Under the pieces are notes generated by a model. The model saw nothing but the letters and a program-made list of their open reading frames with translations, did not search any database and was not told where the DNA came from. A stretch of 33,175 nucleotides of DNA, taken from Mycobacteriaceae bacterium (GTDB taxonomy: Bacteria; Actinomycetota; Actinomycetes; Mycobacteriales; Mycobacteriaceae). The stretch covers positions 1 to 33,175 of the forward strand of contig JAIEPH010000004.1 in assembly GCA_019749805.1 (NCBI GenBank). Reading direction: 5' to 3'. A program made the translations under genes and the position numbers. Shown one piece after another: positions 9,925 through 17,339 of the stretch (its first letter is position 1; every line of letters starts with the position of its first letter).

Positions 9925-10380
9925 TCAGCTGCAGGCGTCCGCCAGCTGGTTGAGGCCGTCCATGATGCGCTTGTTCAGAAGCGTCATTTCGAACCACACC
10001 GGCGGAGGGGGTGCCCCGGGGGCACGATTCTCAGACTCGGAACGCGCCCGCGGCAATTTGGCGACGAATTGGTTGGCCGCGTCGGCTACCTGGATAGCCG
10101 TGCCCGCCAAGTTCGGATCGGTCACCTGCTGGGCACGCTGAGTCATCCCATCGGCCCACTGCTGGTACACGGCGTCCTCGGCCACTGTCGGCACAGCCGG
10201 GTCGGAGTCGCTGGCCTTGGACGCGATCAGCTCACTCTGCGAGCTGTTGAAGTCCAGCATGTCCTGCACTGGTTTGCACTCCTCGGACGGCCCCCTGAAG
10301 AAGGTGTTGGACAGCACCACCACGACCGCGACCGCGACCACTACTGCGATGGCGAGCCACCACCGTCGATCGAGTCTCAT
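9925..10380 (-). CDS. Membrane-anchored mycobacterial protein, unknown function
   Basis: I do not recognise a named family. From ATG 10380 the product is 151 residues; an in-frame ATG at 10407 would add nine. A basic start (MRLDRRWW) precedes one hydrophobic segment (LAIAVVVAVAVVVVLSNTFF, residues 9-28), best read as an uncleaved anchor. The extracytoplasmic part has one Cys just after the anchor (EECKPV) and one at the end (ADACS), which could pair, and a helical Gln/Ala-rich middle. There is no lipobox. The gene is divergent from amt and shares its upstream region with GlnR-like boxes, so nitrogen control is conceivable. Proximity to the ask operon is tandem, with 93 nt between. Confidence 0.72.
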   Translation of the reverse strand: MRLDRRWWLAIAVVVAVAVVVVLSNTFFRGPSEECKPVQDMLDFNSSQSELIASKASDSDPAVPTVAEDAVYQQWADGMTQRAQQVTDPNLAGTAIQVADAANQFVAKLPRARSESENRAPGAPPPPVWFEMTLLNKRIMDGLNQLADACS

Positions 10381-10408
10381 CACAGAAACTCTAGCGACCG
10401 GCCGCATA

Positions 10409-10472
10409 TTAACGAGCAGGCAACATCGTGAGCCGATCCACGTAACAGAAACATCGGTTACTGACAGTGAAC
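10409..10472 (+). promoter_or_regulatory. GlnR-like boxes upstream of amt
   Basis: TTAAC-N6-GCAAC at 10409-10424 matches the mycobacterial GlnR pattern of two AAC-type half-sites separated by 6 nt. GTTAC-N6-TGAAC at 10457-10472 is a close second match. Extra half-sites GTAAC (10442-10446) and GAAAC (10448-10452) lie between. In M. smegmatis, amt1 and its neighbours are known GlnR targets under nitrogen limitation. The sites lie 40-100 nt before the amt start codon. Confidence 0.55.
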
Positions 10473-10489
10473 GGCCCGGTGGCGGGCCG
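10472..10489 (+). promoter_or_regulatory. Short GC hairpin in the amt leader
   Basis: CGGCCCG at 10472-10478 and CGGGCCG at 10483-10489 form a perfect 7-bp stem with a 4-nt loop, 8 nt before the amt ribosome site AGGAG. It overlaps the last base of the second GlnR-like box. It could act on initiation or on message stability; no U-tract follows. Confidence 0.35.
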
Positions 10490-10509
10490 CATCACTTCAG
10501 GAGACGTAT

Positions 10510-11769
10510 ATGGACGTGGATACAGGGACCACAGCCTTCATGCTGTGTTGCATCATCGGCCTCACGCTGATGATCCCCGGGCTCGCTCTCTTCTACGGCG
10601 GCATGGTGTCCGTCAAGAGCTCGACCAACATGATGATGATGACGTTCGGCGCGTGCGCGATCGTCGGTGTGCTGTGGGTGCTGTTCGGCTTCTCGATGAC
10701 GTTCGGGACGTCCTATGGCGGATTCCTCGGCAGCATCACCGAGTTCGCCGGAATGAAGGACCTACTCGAGTCGAACACCACGATCGCCGGCCTCCCGATA
10801 ACACTGTTCGCGTTGTTCCAGGCGCTGTTCGCGGCGATCACCGTCGCCCTGATCTCCGGTGCCGTGGCCGATCGGATGAAGTTCGGCGCCTGGATGGTCT
10901 TCGCCGCCGTGTGGGCGGTGCTGGTGTACTTCCCCGTGGCCCACTGGGTGTTCGCGTTCGACGGTGTGGTGACCGAGAATTCCGTCGGCGGCTGGATCGC
11001 CAACAAGCTCGCCGCCATCGACTTCGCGGGCGGCACCGCGGTGCACATCAACGCCGGCGCGGCAGCGCTGGCCGTCGCGATCGTGCTCGGCAAGTCCGCC
11101 GGCTGGGGACAGCTGCGCAAGCCGCACAACGTCCCGCTGACACTGCTCGGCGCAGGCCTGCTGTGGGCGGGTTGGTACGCATTCAACGGCGGGTCGGCAC
11201 TGGCCGCGGGTAACTCGGCCTCGATCGTCATGGTGACCACGTTCGTGGCGACGTGCGCCGCGACCCTGGCCTGGATCGCGGTGGAGAAAATCAAGGACGG
11301 CCACGTCACGGGCGTCGGCGCAGCGTCCGGTGCGATCACCGGACTCGTCGCGATCACTCCCGCTTGCGGTTCGGTGACGCCCGTCGGCGCGATCATCCTC
11401 GGGGCCATCGCGGGTGCCGTCTGCGTGTACGCGGTGGGCCTGAAGGAGCGCTTCGGCTACGACGACTCGCTCGACGTGGTCGGTGTCCACCTGGTCGGCG
11501 GAGTCGTCGGCACCCTGCTGATCGGATTCCTGGCCAGCGAGTCGATGCCCAACGGCATCAACGGCCTGTTCTACGGAGGCGGGTTCGACCAGCTGTGGCG
11601 GCAGGCCGTCGCGGCGGGCGCGGTGATGGTCTACTCGTTCGTCGTCGCAGGCATCATCGCCTTCGCCATCAAGATGACGATGGGCATCCGCATCTCCCCC
11701 GACGAAGAGGAAAAGGGCATCGACGCGACCTTCCACCGCGAAGCGTCGTACGAACTGCAACCTGCCTGA
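10510..11769 (+). CDS. amt: Ammonium transporter, Amt/MEP family
   Basis: This inner-membrane channel takes up ammonium when nitrogen is scarce. The 419-residue product fits 11 membrane helices. The pore residues match AmtB: Asp171 in IDFAGGTAVH, the twin histidines His179 (AVHINAG) and His327 (VGVHLVGG), and the Amt signature around residues 171-190. The ATG at 10510 has CAGGAGA about 5 nt upstream. No glnK or glnD follows, unlike the usual amtB-glnK-glnD operon; instead a GlnT-type synthetase gene lies downstream beyond a 15-bp hairpin. GlnR-like boxes and a short hairpin precede it. This resembles the M. smegmatis Amt1 locus. Confidence 0.95.
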   Translation: MDVDTGTTAFMLCCIIGLTLMIPGLALFYGGMVSVKSSTNMMMMTFGACAIVGVLWVLFGFSMTFGTSYGGFLGSITEFAGMKDLLESNTTIAGLPITLFALFQALFAAITVALISGAVADRMKFGAWMVFAAVWAVLVYFPVAHWVFAFDGVVTENSVGGWIANKLAAIDFAGGTAVHINAGAAALAVAIVLGKSAGWGQLRKPHNVPLTLLGAGLLWAGWYAFNGGSALAAGNSASIVMVTTFVATCAATLAWIAVEKIKDGHVTGVGAASGAITGLVAITPACGSVTPVGAIILGAIAGAVCVYAVGLKERFGYDDSLDVVGVHLVGGVVGTLLIGFLASESMPNGINGLFYGGGFDQLWRQAVAAGAVMVYSFVVAGIIAFAIKMTMGIRISPDEEEKGIDATFHREASYELQPA

Positions 11770-11774
11770 CGCGT

Positions 11775-11814
11775 AGTCGACCGGCGCGGACCATACCGGC
11801 CGCGCCGGTCGACT
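11775..11814 (+). terminator. 15-bp perfect hairpin between amt and glnT
   Basis: The arms at 11775-11789 and 11800-11814 are perfectly complementary over 15 bp with a 10-nt loop, starting 6 nt after the amt stop codon. No U-tract follows. It probably terminates or attenuates amt transcription and lowers or separates expression of glnT and the glx genes. Confidence 0.65.
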
Positions 11815-11857
11815 CATAGGTGTCGTGTTTCCTTACCAGAGACAGGGTTTCCGCACA

Positions 11858-13171
11858 ATGCCCAACGATCTCGCGTCGCTCGCCGAGGCATCCGAGACGA
11901 AATTCATTCTCGCCCTGTTCATCGACTTGCGCGGCAAGCCGTGCGCCAAGCTGGTACCGGTCGAAGCCGTCGATTTGCTCGCCACAGACGGCGTCGGATT
12001 CGCCGGATACGCCGTCGGCGCCATGGGCCAAGAGCCCAAAGACCCTGACCTGATGGCCATTCCAGATCCTGACTCGTTCACCCCGATCCCGTTCCTCAAG
12101 GAGGGACTGGCGATCGTGCACTGCGACCCACATGTCAACGGCGAACCGTGGCCCTTCGCGCCGCGCGTCATTCTCAGGGCGATGATCGCGCAGGCATCCG
12201 ACGCGGGCTTCGAGCCGTGGGTCGGCGCGGAAGTCGAATACTTCCTGCTGCGTCGCGGCGCCGACGGCGCGCTGTCCACCGCCGACACCGCCGACACCGC
12301 CGCCCAACCCTGTTACGACGCACGCGGCGTCACCCGGATGTACGACCACCTCACCGAGATCTCGACCGCGATGAACAGCCTCGGCTGGTTCAACTACGCC
12401 AACGACCACGAGGACGGCAACGGCCAGTTCGAGCAGAACTTTCAGTTCGCCGACGCGCTGACCACCGCCGACCGCGTCGTCACGCTGCGCTATCTGCTGT
12501 CGATGATCGCCGCCGAGCGGGGCATGGTGGCCACCTTCATGCCCAAACCGTTCGCCGACCGCACGGGAAGTGGTCTGCACCTGCATCTTTCACTGACCAC
12601 CGGCGGCACTCCGGTATTCCCCGCCGGTGCGGGCATCCCCGACGAGCGTGGGCTCGGCCTGTCGGATACCGCCTATTCGTTCATCGGCGGCATACTCGAA
12701 CACGCCTGCGCGCTGCAGGCCGTCGTCGCACCAACAGTCAACTCTTACAAGCGGACCCGGGCGACCTCGACGGCATCCGGCGCCGCGTGGTCGCCCAACA
12801 CCCCCAGCTACGGCGGCAACGACCGCACGCATTACATCCGGGTGCCCGACGACCAGCGCGTCGAGCTGCGCGGTGGCGACGGGTCGGCGAACCCCTACCT
12901 GGCGATCGCAGCCGCCCTCGGTGCGGGTATCGACGGCATCAAGCGCAGTACCGATCCCGGTGATGTTGGCTCACAAGGTCGTTCGGCGCTGCCGCCGACC
13001 CTGTTGCACGCTGTCGACGAACTCGAGGGCGACCCGGTGATCACCGGCGTGCTCGATGCCGCGGGTGACGGGGTGGCGTCCTACTTCGCCTGCATCAAGC
13101 GCGACGAGTTCTTCGCCTACCACAGCGCCGTGACACCGTGGGAGATCGACCACTACCTCACCGCGTTCTGA
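11858..13171 (+). CDS. glnT: GlnT-type glutamine synthetase (type III-like / gamma-glutamylamide synthetase family)
   Basis: This ATP-dependent ligase joins glutamate with ammonia or an amine. Glutamine synthetase motifs are all present: GAEVEYFLL with Glu125 and Glu127, NGQFEQNF with Glu192, the TGSGLHLHLSL block with His241, NSYKR, and ELRGGDGSANPYLAIA. From ATG 11858 the length is 437, normal for the GlnT branch and close to that of GmaS (gamma-glutamylmethylamide synthetase). A GTG at 11825 would add 11 residues. It is not the classical GlnA1, which has the adenylylation loop. Coupling to glxB, glxC, glxD and a flavin amine oxidase suggests an amine substrate, as in the GmaS pathway; that is inference. 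The product could equally be an ammonia-using synthetase. Confidence is high for the family and moderate for the substrate class. Confidence 0.92.
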   Translation: MPNDLASLAEASETKFILALFIDLRGKPCAKLVPVEAVDLLATDGVGFAGYAVGAMGQEPKDPDLMAIPDPDSFTPIPFLKEGLAIVHCDPHVNGEPWPFAPRVILRAMIAQASDAGFEPWVGAEVEYFLLRRGADGALSTADTADTAAQPCYDARGVTRMYDHLTEISTAMNSLGWFNYANDHEDGNGQFEQNFQFADALTTADRVVTLRYLLSMIAAERGMVATFMPKPFADRTGSGLHLHLSLTTGGTPVFPAGAGIPDERGLGLSDTAYSFIGGILEHACALQAVVAPTVNSYKRTRATSTASGAAWSPNTPSYGGNDRTHYIRVPDDQRVELRGGDGSANPYLAIAAALGAGIDGIKRSTDPGDVGSQGRSALPPTLLHAVDELEGDPVITGVLDAAGDGVASYFACIKRDEFFAYHSAVTPWEIDHYLTAF

Positions 13172-13186
13172 GCGAAAGGATTCCCG

Positions 13187-14065
13187 ATGTGCGGCATTGT
13201 GGGCCTGCACCTGCGCAACCCCGACCTGCATCCCCGACTCGGCGAACTGGTGACCGGCATGTTGTGCGAGATGGGCGATCGCGGTAGCGACTCGGCCGGC
13301 GTCGCGGTGTACGGAGATCCGACGTGGTCTCCGCCCGGTCACGGCTGCGTGTCGCTGCTCGAGGTCGACACGAGTCCGGACGAGGTCGCCGAGACGCTTG
13401 GCGTTTCGGTCACACAGCTCGACGAGACGTATCTCCTTACCGCACAGACCTCGTCGGAGGACATCTTGGCCGCCGCCAAGTCGGCGTATCCCGACGCCCT
13501 CATCGCCGGATTCGGCGCCGACCTCACCGTGCTCAAAGGCGTCGGCCATCCGCGGGTACTGACCGACCGCTGGGGTCTCGTCAAGGCGCAGGGCTGGCAG
13601 GGCGTCGGGCACACCAGAATGGCGACCGAGTCGGCGGTGACGCCTTCAGGGTGCCATCCGTACGCGGTGGGCCCCGAGCAGTGCATGGTGCACAATGGAT
13701 CATTCGCCAACCACGCCACCATTCGTCGCGAGTTACGTTCAGCCGGAGTGTCATTCGACAGCGACAACGACACCGAGGTGGGCGCGCGTTTCATCGCCGA
13801 TCAGCTGGCCAACGGCCGGGACGTCGAGGGGGCGTTGAAGGAGCTCTGCGCGGTTTTCGACGGCTTCTACACACTGCTGGTGTCCAACAGGGACTCGTTT
13901 GCCGTGGTCCGCGATGCCATCGCTTGTAAGCCCGCTGTCATCGCCGAAACCGATGACTGGGTCGCCATGAGCAGTGAATACCGCGCTCTGGCAGGCCTTC
14001 CCGGTGTGGAGACGGCCAAGATCTGGGAGCCCGAGCCGGAAGTGGTCTACGCATGGAGACGGTGA
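13187..14065 (+). CDS. glxB: Class II glutamine amidotransferase subunit, GlxB/MgsA-like
   Basis: The 292-residue product is a free-standing Ntn-type glutaminase domain. After loss of Met1, Cys2 of MCGIVG becomes the nucleophile. Supporting motifs are GDRGSDSAGVA, VGHTRMATESAV, and VHNGSFANH followed by SDNDTEVGARF. In GOGAT this domain releases ammonia from glutamine; in the MgsABC enzyme (N-methylglutamate synthase) the same domain acts on gamma-glutamylmethylamide. The ATG at 13187 is preceded by AAAGGA and lies 15 nt after glnT. It overlaps glxC by 13 nt. The protein probably forms a complex with GlxC and GlxD. Confidence 0.9.
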   Translation: MCGIVGLHLRNPDLHPRLGELVTGMLCEMGDRGSDSAGVAVYGDPTWSPPGHGCVSLLEVDTSPDEVAETLGVSVTQLDETYLLTAQTSSEDILAAAKSAYPDALIAGFGADLTVLKGVGHPRVLTDRWGLVKAQGWQGVGHTRMATESAVTPSGCHPYAVGPEQCMVHNGSFANHATIRRELRSAGVSFDSDNDTEVGARFIADQLANGRDVEGALKELCAVFDGFYTLLVSNRDSFAVVRDAIACKPAVIAETDDWVAMSSEYRALAGLPGVETAKIWEPEPEVVYAWRR

Positions 14066-14736
14066 CCGCGTATGACCTGGCCACCACCCCGCTGCGCGAG
14101 GTCAACGCCGCGCTGCACGTCCCCGGCTTGTCGGGTGATTACGTCATCGCCCATCCCGACGGCGCACACAACGTCGCGGTCGGCTTGAACGCGCCGATAC
14201 GAGTGACCATCGCGGGTCACGTCGGCTACTACGCCGCGGGCATGAACGAGCAGGCTCACGTCAGGATCGACGGCAACGCCGGCACCGGCGTCGCCGAGAA
14301 CATGATGAGCGGCACCGTCTGGGTCACGGGCGGCGCATCCCAGTCCGCCGGTGCCACCGCGCACGGTGGCCTCCTGGTCATCGAGGGCAAAGCAGCTGCC
14401 CGGTGCGGTATTTCGATGAAAGGTGTCGACATCGTGGTTGGCGGGGACGTCGGGCACATGAGCGCCTTCATGGCGCAGGCGGGCAGGCTCGTGGTGCGCG
14501 GCGATGCCGGTGAGGCACTCGGGGACTCGATCTACGAGGCACGCATCTACGTCCGCGGCGACGTCGCATCGCTGGGCGCGGATTGCGTCGCCAAAGAGAT
14601 GGGTCCCGCACACCACGCAGAGCTTGAATCGCTCTTGTCGGCGGCGGGTTTCAAAGACGATACCGCCGCCTACACCCGCTACGGTTCGACGCGGTCGCTG
14701 TACCACTTTCACGTCGACAACACCACGGCCTACTGA
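14053..14736 (+). CDS. glxC: GXGXG-repeat subunit of a split glutamate synthase, GlxC/MgsB-like
   Basis: The 227-residue product is the GltB alpha-subunit C-terminal beta-helix domain as a separate protein. Repeated glycine turns are visible: APIRVTIAGHVGYYAAGM, ENMMSGTVWVTGGA, HGGLLVIEGKAAARCGISM, VDIVVGGDVGHMSAFM and YVRGDVASLGADC. The domain is structural, linking the glutaminase and synthase domains. ATG 14053 overlaps the glxB end by 13 nt; a GTG at 14062 is an alternative that overlaps the glxB stop by 4 nt. The downstream overlap with glxD (TGATG) implies coupled translation and a fixed stoichiometry. Confidence 0.9.
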   Translation: METVTAYDLATTPLREVNAALHVPGLSGDYVIAHPDGAHNVAVGLNAPIRVTIAGHVGYYAAGMNEQAHVRIDGNAGTGVAENMMSGTVWVTGGASQSAGATAHGGLLVIEGKAAARCGISMKGVDIVVGGDVGHMSAFMAQAGRLVVRGDAGEALGDSIYEARIYVRGDVASLGADCVAKEMGPAHHAELESLLSAAGFKDDTAAYTRYGSTRSLYHFHVDNTTAY

Positions 14737-16145
14737 TGAGCCACACCGCCGATGACCGCGCCCGGCTGGGTCTGCGCGAGTCCGCGACGTTCGACCGGTC
14801 GACGATCGCCGCCATCCACCGTGCCGCCGAGACCGGCATCTACGACATCCGCGGTTGGGGTGCCAAACGTCCGCTGCCGCACTTCGACGACCTGCTGTTC
14901 CTTGGGGCGTCGATGTCCCGCTATCCGCTGGAGGGCTATCGCGAACGGTGTGACACCGACGTCGTGCTCGGTGACCGCTGCGCCAAGTTCCCACTGCATC
15001 TCGACATCCCGATCACCATCGCGGGCATGTCCTTCGGAGCCCTGTCCGGTCCGGCGAAGGAAGCGCTCGGGCGCGGCGCCAGTGAGGTCGGCACCTCCAC
15101 CACGACCGGCGACGGCGGGATGACTCCCGAGGAGCGAACGCAGAGCAAATTCCTCGTCTACCAATATCTTCCATCCCGATACGGCATGAACCCCGAGGAC
15201 CTTCGCAAGGCCGATGCGATCGAGGTCGTTCTCGGGCAGGGCGCCAAGCCTGGCGGCGGTGGCATGCTGCTCGGACAGAAGATCTCGCCGCGCGTCGCTT
15301 CCATGCGCACCCTGCCCGAGGGCATCGACCAGCGCTCGGCGTGCCGCCATCCGGACTGGACCGGTCCCGACGACCTGACCATCAAAATCAACGAGCTGCG
15401 GGAGATCACCGACTGGGAGAAGCCGATTTATGTGAAGGTCGGCGCCACCCGCACCTATTACGACGTGAAACTCGCGGTCCACGCGGGAGCGGACGTCGTT
15501 GTGGTGGACGGCATGCAGGGGGGTACGGCGGCGACTCAGGAAGTGTTCATCGAGCACGTCGGGGTCCCGACGCTGGCGGCTGTCCCGCAAGCGGTGCAGG
15601 CGCTGCAGGAGCTCGGGGTGCATCAGCCCGGGGCGAACGGTGGGGGCACTCCCCACGCAAGCGGGGGGCCCACCCACCCGGAGGGTAGGGGGATGACGGG
15701 AAAAAAGGGGGTGCAATTGATCGTGTCGGGTGGTATCCGCACCGGGGCCGATGTGGCGAAGGCGCTGGCGCTGGGAGCCGACGCGGTCGCGATCGGCACC
15801 GCCGCGTTGATCGCGCTGGGCGACAACCACCCTCGCTACTCCGCCGACTACGAAAAGCTCGGCAGCGCCGCGGGGTTCTTCGACGACTTCCAGGACGGCA
15901 CAGACCCGGCGGGTATCAGCACCCAGGATCCGGAGCTGGCATCGCGGTTCGACCCCGTCGAAGGCGGTCGGCGCCTGGCCAACTACCTGCGGGTGCTCAC
16001 CATGGAAGCCCAGACGATCGCACGCGCCTGCGGGAAGTCCCACGTGTGCCATCTCGAACCGGAGGATCTGGTGGCGGTCACGATCGAGGCGGCGGCGATG
16101 GCACGGGTCCCGTTGGCGGGTACCGACTGGATTCCGGGCAGATGA
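14736..16145 (+). CDS. glxD: FMN-binding glutamate synthase domain protein, GlxD/MgsC-like, with an unusual insertion
   Basis: The 469-residue product is the synthase (FMN) half of GOGAT as a separate subunit. Motifs are MSFGALSGPAKEALGRGA (98-115), STTTGDGGM (121-129), QGAKPGGGGML (168-178), VVVDGMQGGTAA (255-266) and IVSGGIRTGADVAKALALGADAVAIGTAAL (329 on). It should transfer an amino or alkylamino group to 2-oxoglutarate with GlxB and GlxC. Residues 297-325 (bases 15624-15710) are Gly/Pro/His-rich and unlike the family, where the helix before this point runs directly into the VQLIVSGG strand; see the repeat feature. The frame stays open, so the protein is probably still made. Start ATG 14736 overlaps the glxC stop by one base. 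Confidence 0.9.
   Translation: MSHTADDRARLGLRESATFDRSTIAAIHRAAETGIYDIRGWGAKRPLPHFDDLLFLGASMSRYPLEGYRERCDTDVVLGDRCAKFPLHLDIPITIAGMSFGALSGPAKEALGRGASEVGTSTTTGDGGMTPEERTQSKFLVYQYLPSRYGMNPEDLRKADAIEVVLGQGAKPGGGGMLLGQKISPRVASMRTLPEGIDQRSACRHPDWTGPDDLTIKINELREITDWEKPIYVKVGATRTYYDVKLAVHAGADVVVVDGMQGGTAATQEVFIEHVGVPTLAAVPQAVQALQELGVHQPGANGGGTPHASGGPTHPEGRGMTGKKGVQLIVSGGIRTGADVAKALALGADAVAIGTAALIALGDNHPRYSADYEKLGSAAGFFDDFQDGTDPAGISTQDPELASRFDPVEGGRRLANYLRVLTMEAQTIARACGKSHVCHLEPEDLVAVTIEAAAMARVPLAGTDWIPGR
15624..15710 (+). repeat. In-frame GC-rich palindromic insertion within glxD
   Basis: The stretch is dominated by G and C runs with short dyads, for example TGGGG (15641-15645) with CCCCA (15651-15655), CCCC (15651-15654) with GGGG from 15662, and ACCC/GGGT around 15687. 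It adds 29 codons without breaking the frame and ends in an A6-G5 run. The composition differs from the surrounding gene. It resembles mycobacterial interspersed G/C palindromes, by recollection of such elements, not by search. Confidence 0.55.
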
Positions 16146-17326
16146 CCACCGCGGATGTGGTGATCGTCGGCGGCGGCGTCGAGGGTGCCGCGGCGGCGTG
16201 GGCGCTGTCGCAGCGTGGCGTCACCAATGTCGTTGTGGCCGAACGTAATACCGTCGGTGCCGGGATGACCGGCAAGTCAAGCGGCATCGTGCGCTGCCAC
16301 TACGGCGTGAGCTCGCTGGCGGCGATGGCCGCCGTCGGGCTGGAAGTCTTCGAGAAATCGCAGCAGATCTTCGGGACCGACATCGGATTCCGGCAGACCG
16401 GCTACGTCGTCGGCGTCGGCGATCCAGACACCGACTCGATGCGCAAGAGCCTTGCCGCGCAGCGAGCAGTGGGCGTTCAGACCGAGGAGATCGACGCCTC
16501 CGAGGTCGCCCGACTGTGGCCGCACGCGGATCTGACGCCGTTCGGGGCATTCGCGTGGGAGGCACGTGGTGGCTACGGCGACGCGTACCGGACAGCGCAG
16601 GCGTTCGCGGCGTCGGCGCGCGCGACCGGTGTGCGGATTCTCCAGGGCGCCAACGTCACCGGAATACTGACCGCCGGTGACAGAGTCACGGGTGTTCGGT
16701 TGGCCGACGGATCCGAGCTCTCCACGGACACCGTCGTGGTGGCCACCGGCGTCTGGACGCCGGCCCTTCTGTCGCCGCACGGCATCGACGTGCCCATTCG
16801 CGTCGTCCGCGAACAGCTCGTGACCATCACGCCCGGCGTCGAGATCGGCAGTGTGCCCGTGTTCTCCGATCTGGTGTCACTGCAGTACATTCGCCCGGAA
16901 CTCGGCGGTGAGCTGCTGTTCGGCAACAGCGATCTGTCCGACGTCGAGGACGCGGACCCCGACGACTACCTCAACCGCGCCGCCGAGATCTTCGTCGAGG
17001 ACACCGTCGAGCGCGTTCAAACCAGGTTCCCCGGCTTCACCGATGCGGCGATCACCGGCAGCTACGCCGGCTGTTACGACGTCACCCCGGACTGGAACCC
17101 GGTCATCAGCAAGACGGGCATGGAAGGGCTCGTCGTCGCCGCCGGATTCAGCGGTCACGGGTTCAAGATCGCACCAGCGGTCGGGCGGTTGATCGCCGAT
17201 CTCGTCGTTGACGGCCGCAGCTCCGATCCCCGCATCCCCGACACTGACTTCCGGCTGTCCCGGTTCGGCGAGGGCGACCTACTCACGAGCCCGTATCCGT
17301 ATTCCGGTGCCGGACAGATGCGTTGA
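16142..17326 (+). CDS. FAD-dependent amine oxidoreductase, sarcosine oxidase beta-like (DAO family)
   Basis: The 394-residue product has the FAD motif VVIVGGGVEGAAAAWAL (6-22) and a second conserved block GMTGKSSGIVRCHYG (41-55). The C-terminal signature is the usual sarcosine-oxidase/DadA type (CYDVTPDWNPVI, VVAAGFSGHGFKIAPAVG). Such enzymes oxidise secondary or primary amines and N-methyl amino acids. N-methylglutamate dehydrogenase (MgdABCD) has a related subunit, but here no partner subunits are seen. ATG 16142 overlaps the glxD stop (ATGA), so the gene belongs to the same operon. The substrate may be the N-alkylglutamate made by GlxBCD (inference). It might instead act on another amino acid. 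Confidence 0.88.
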   Translation: MTTADVVIVGGGVEGAAAAWALSQRGVTNVVVAERNTVGAGMTGKSSGIVRCHYGVSSLAAMAAVGLEVFEKSQQIFGTDIGFRQTGYVVGVGDPDTDSMRKSLAAQRAVGVQTEEIDASEVARLWPHADLTPFGAFAWEARGGYGDAYRTAQAFAASARATGVRILQGANVTGILTAGDRVTGVRLADGSELSTDTVVVATGVWTPALLSPHGIDVPIRVVREQLVTITPGVEIGSVPVFSDLVSLQYIRPELGGELLFGNSDLSDVEDADPDDYLNRAAEIFVEDTVERVQTRFPGFTDAAITGSYAGCYDVTPDWNPVISKTGMEGLVVAAGFSGHGFKIAPAVGRLIADLVVDGRSSDPRIPDTDFRLSRFGEGDLLTSPYPYSGAGQMR

Positions 17327-17339
17327 CTTTTAGCTGACC

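Noticed and set aside
15624..15710. Frameshift or pseudogene in glxD
   Set aside because: The frame is open on both sides and conserved motifs continue after the insertion, so it is an in-frame insertion, not a broken gene.
14730..16052. 440-codon minus-strand frame opposite glxD
   Set aside because: Antisense to a clear FMN synthase gene, with no start context or motif; a third-position GC shadow.
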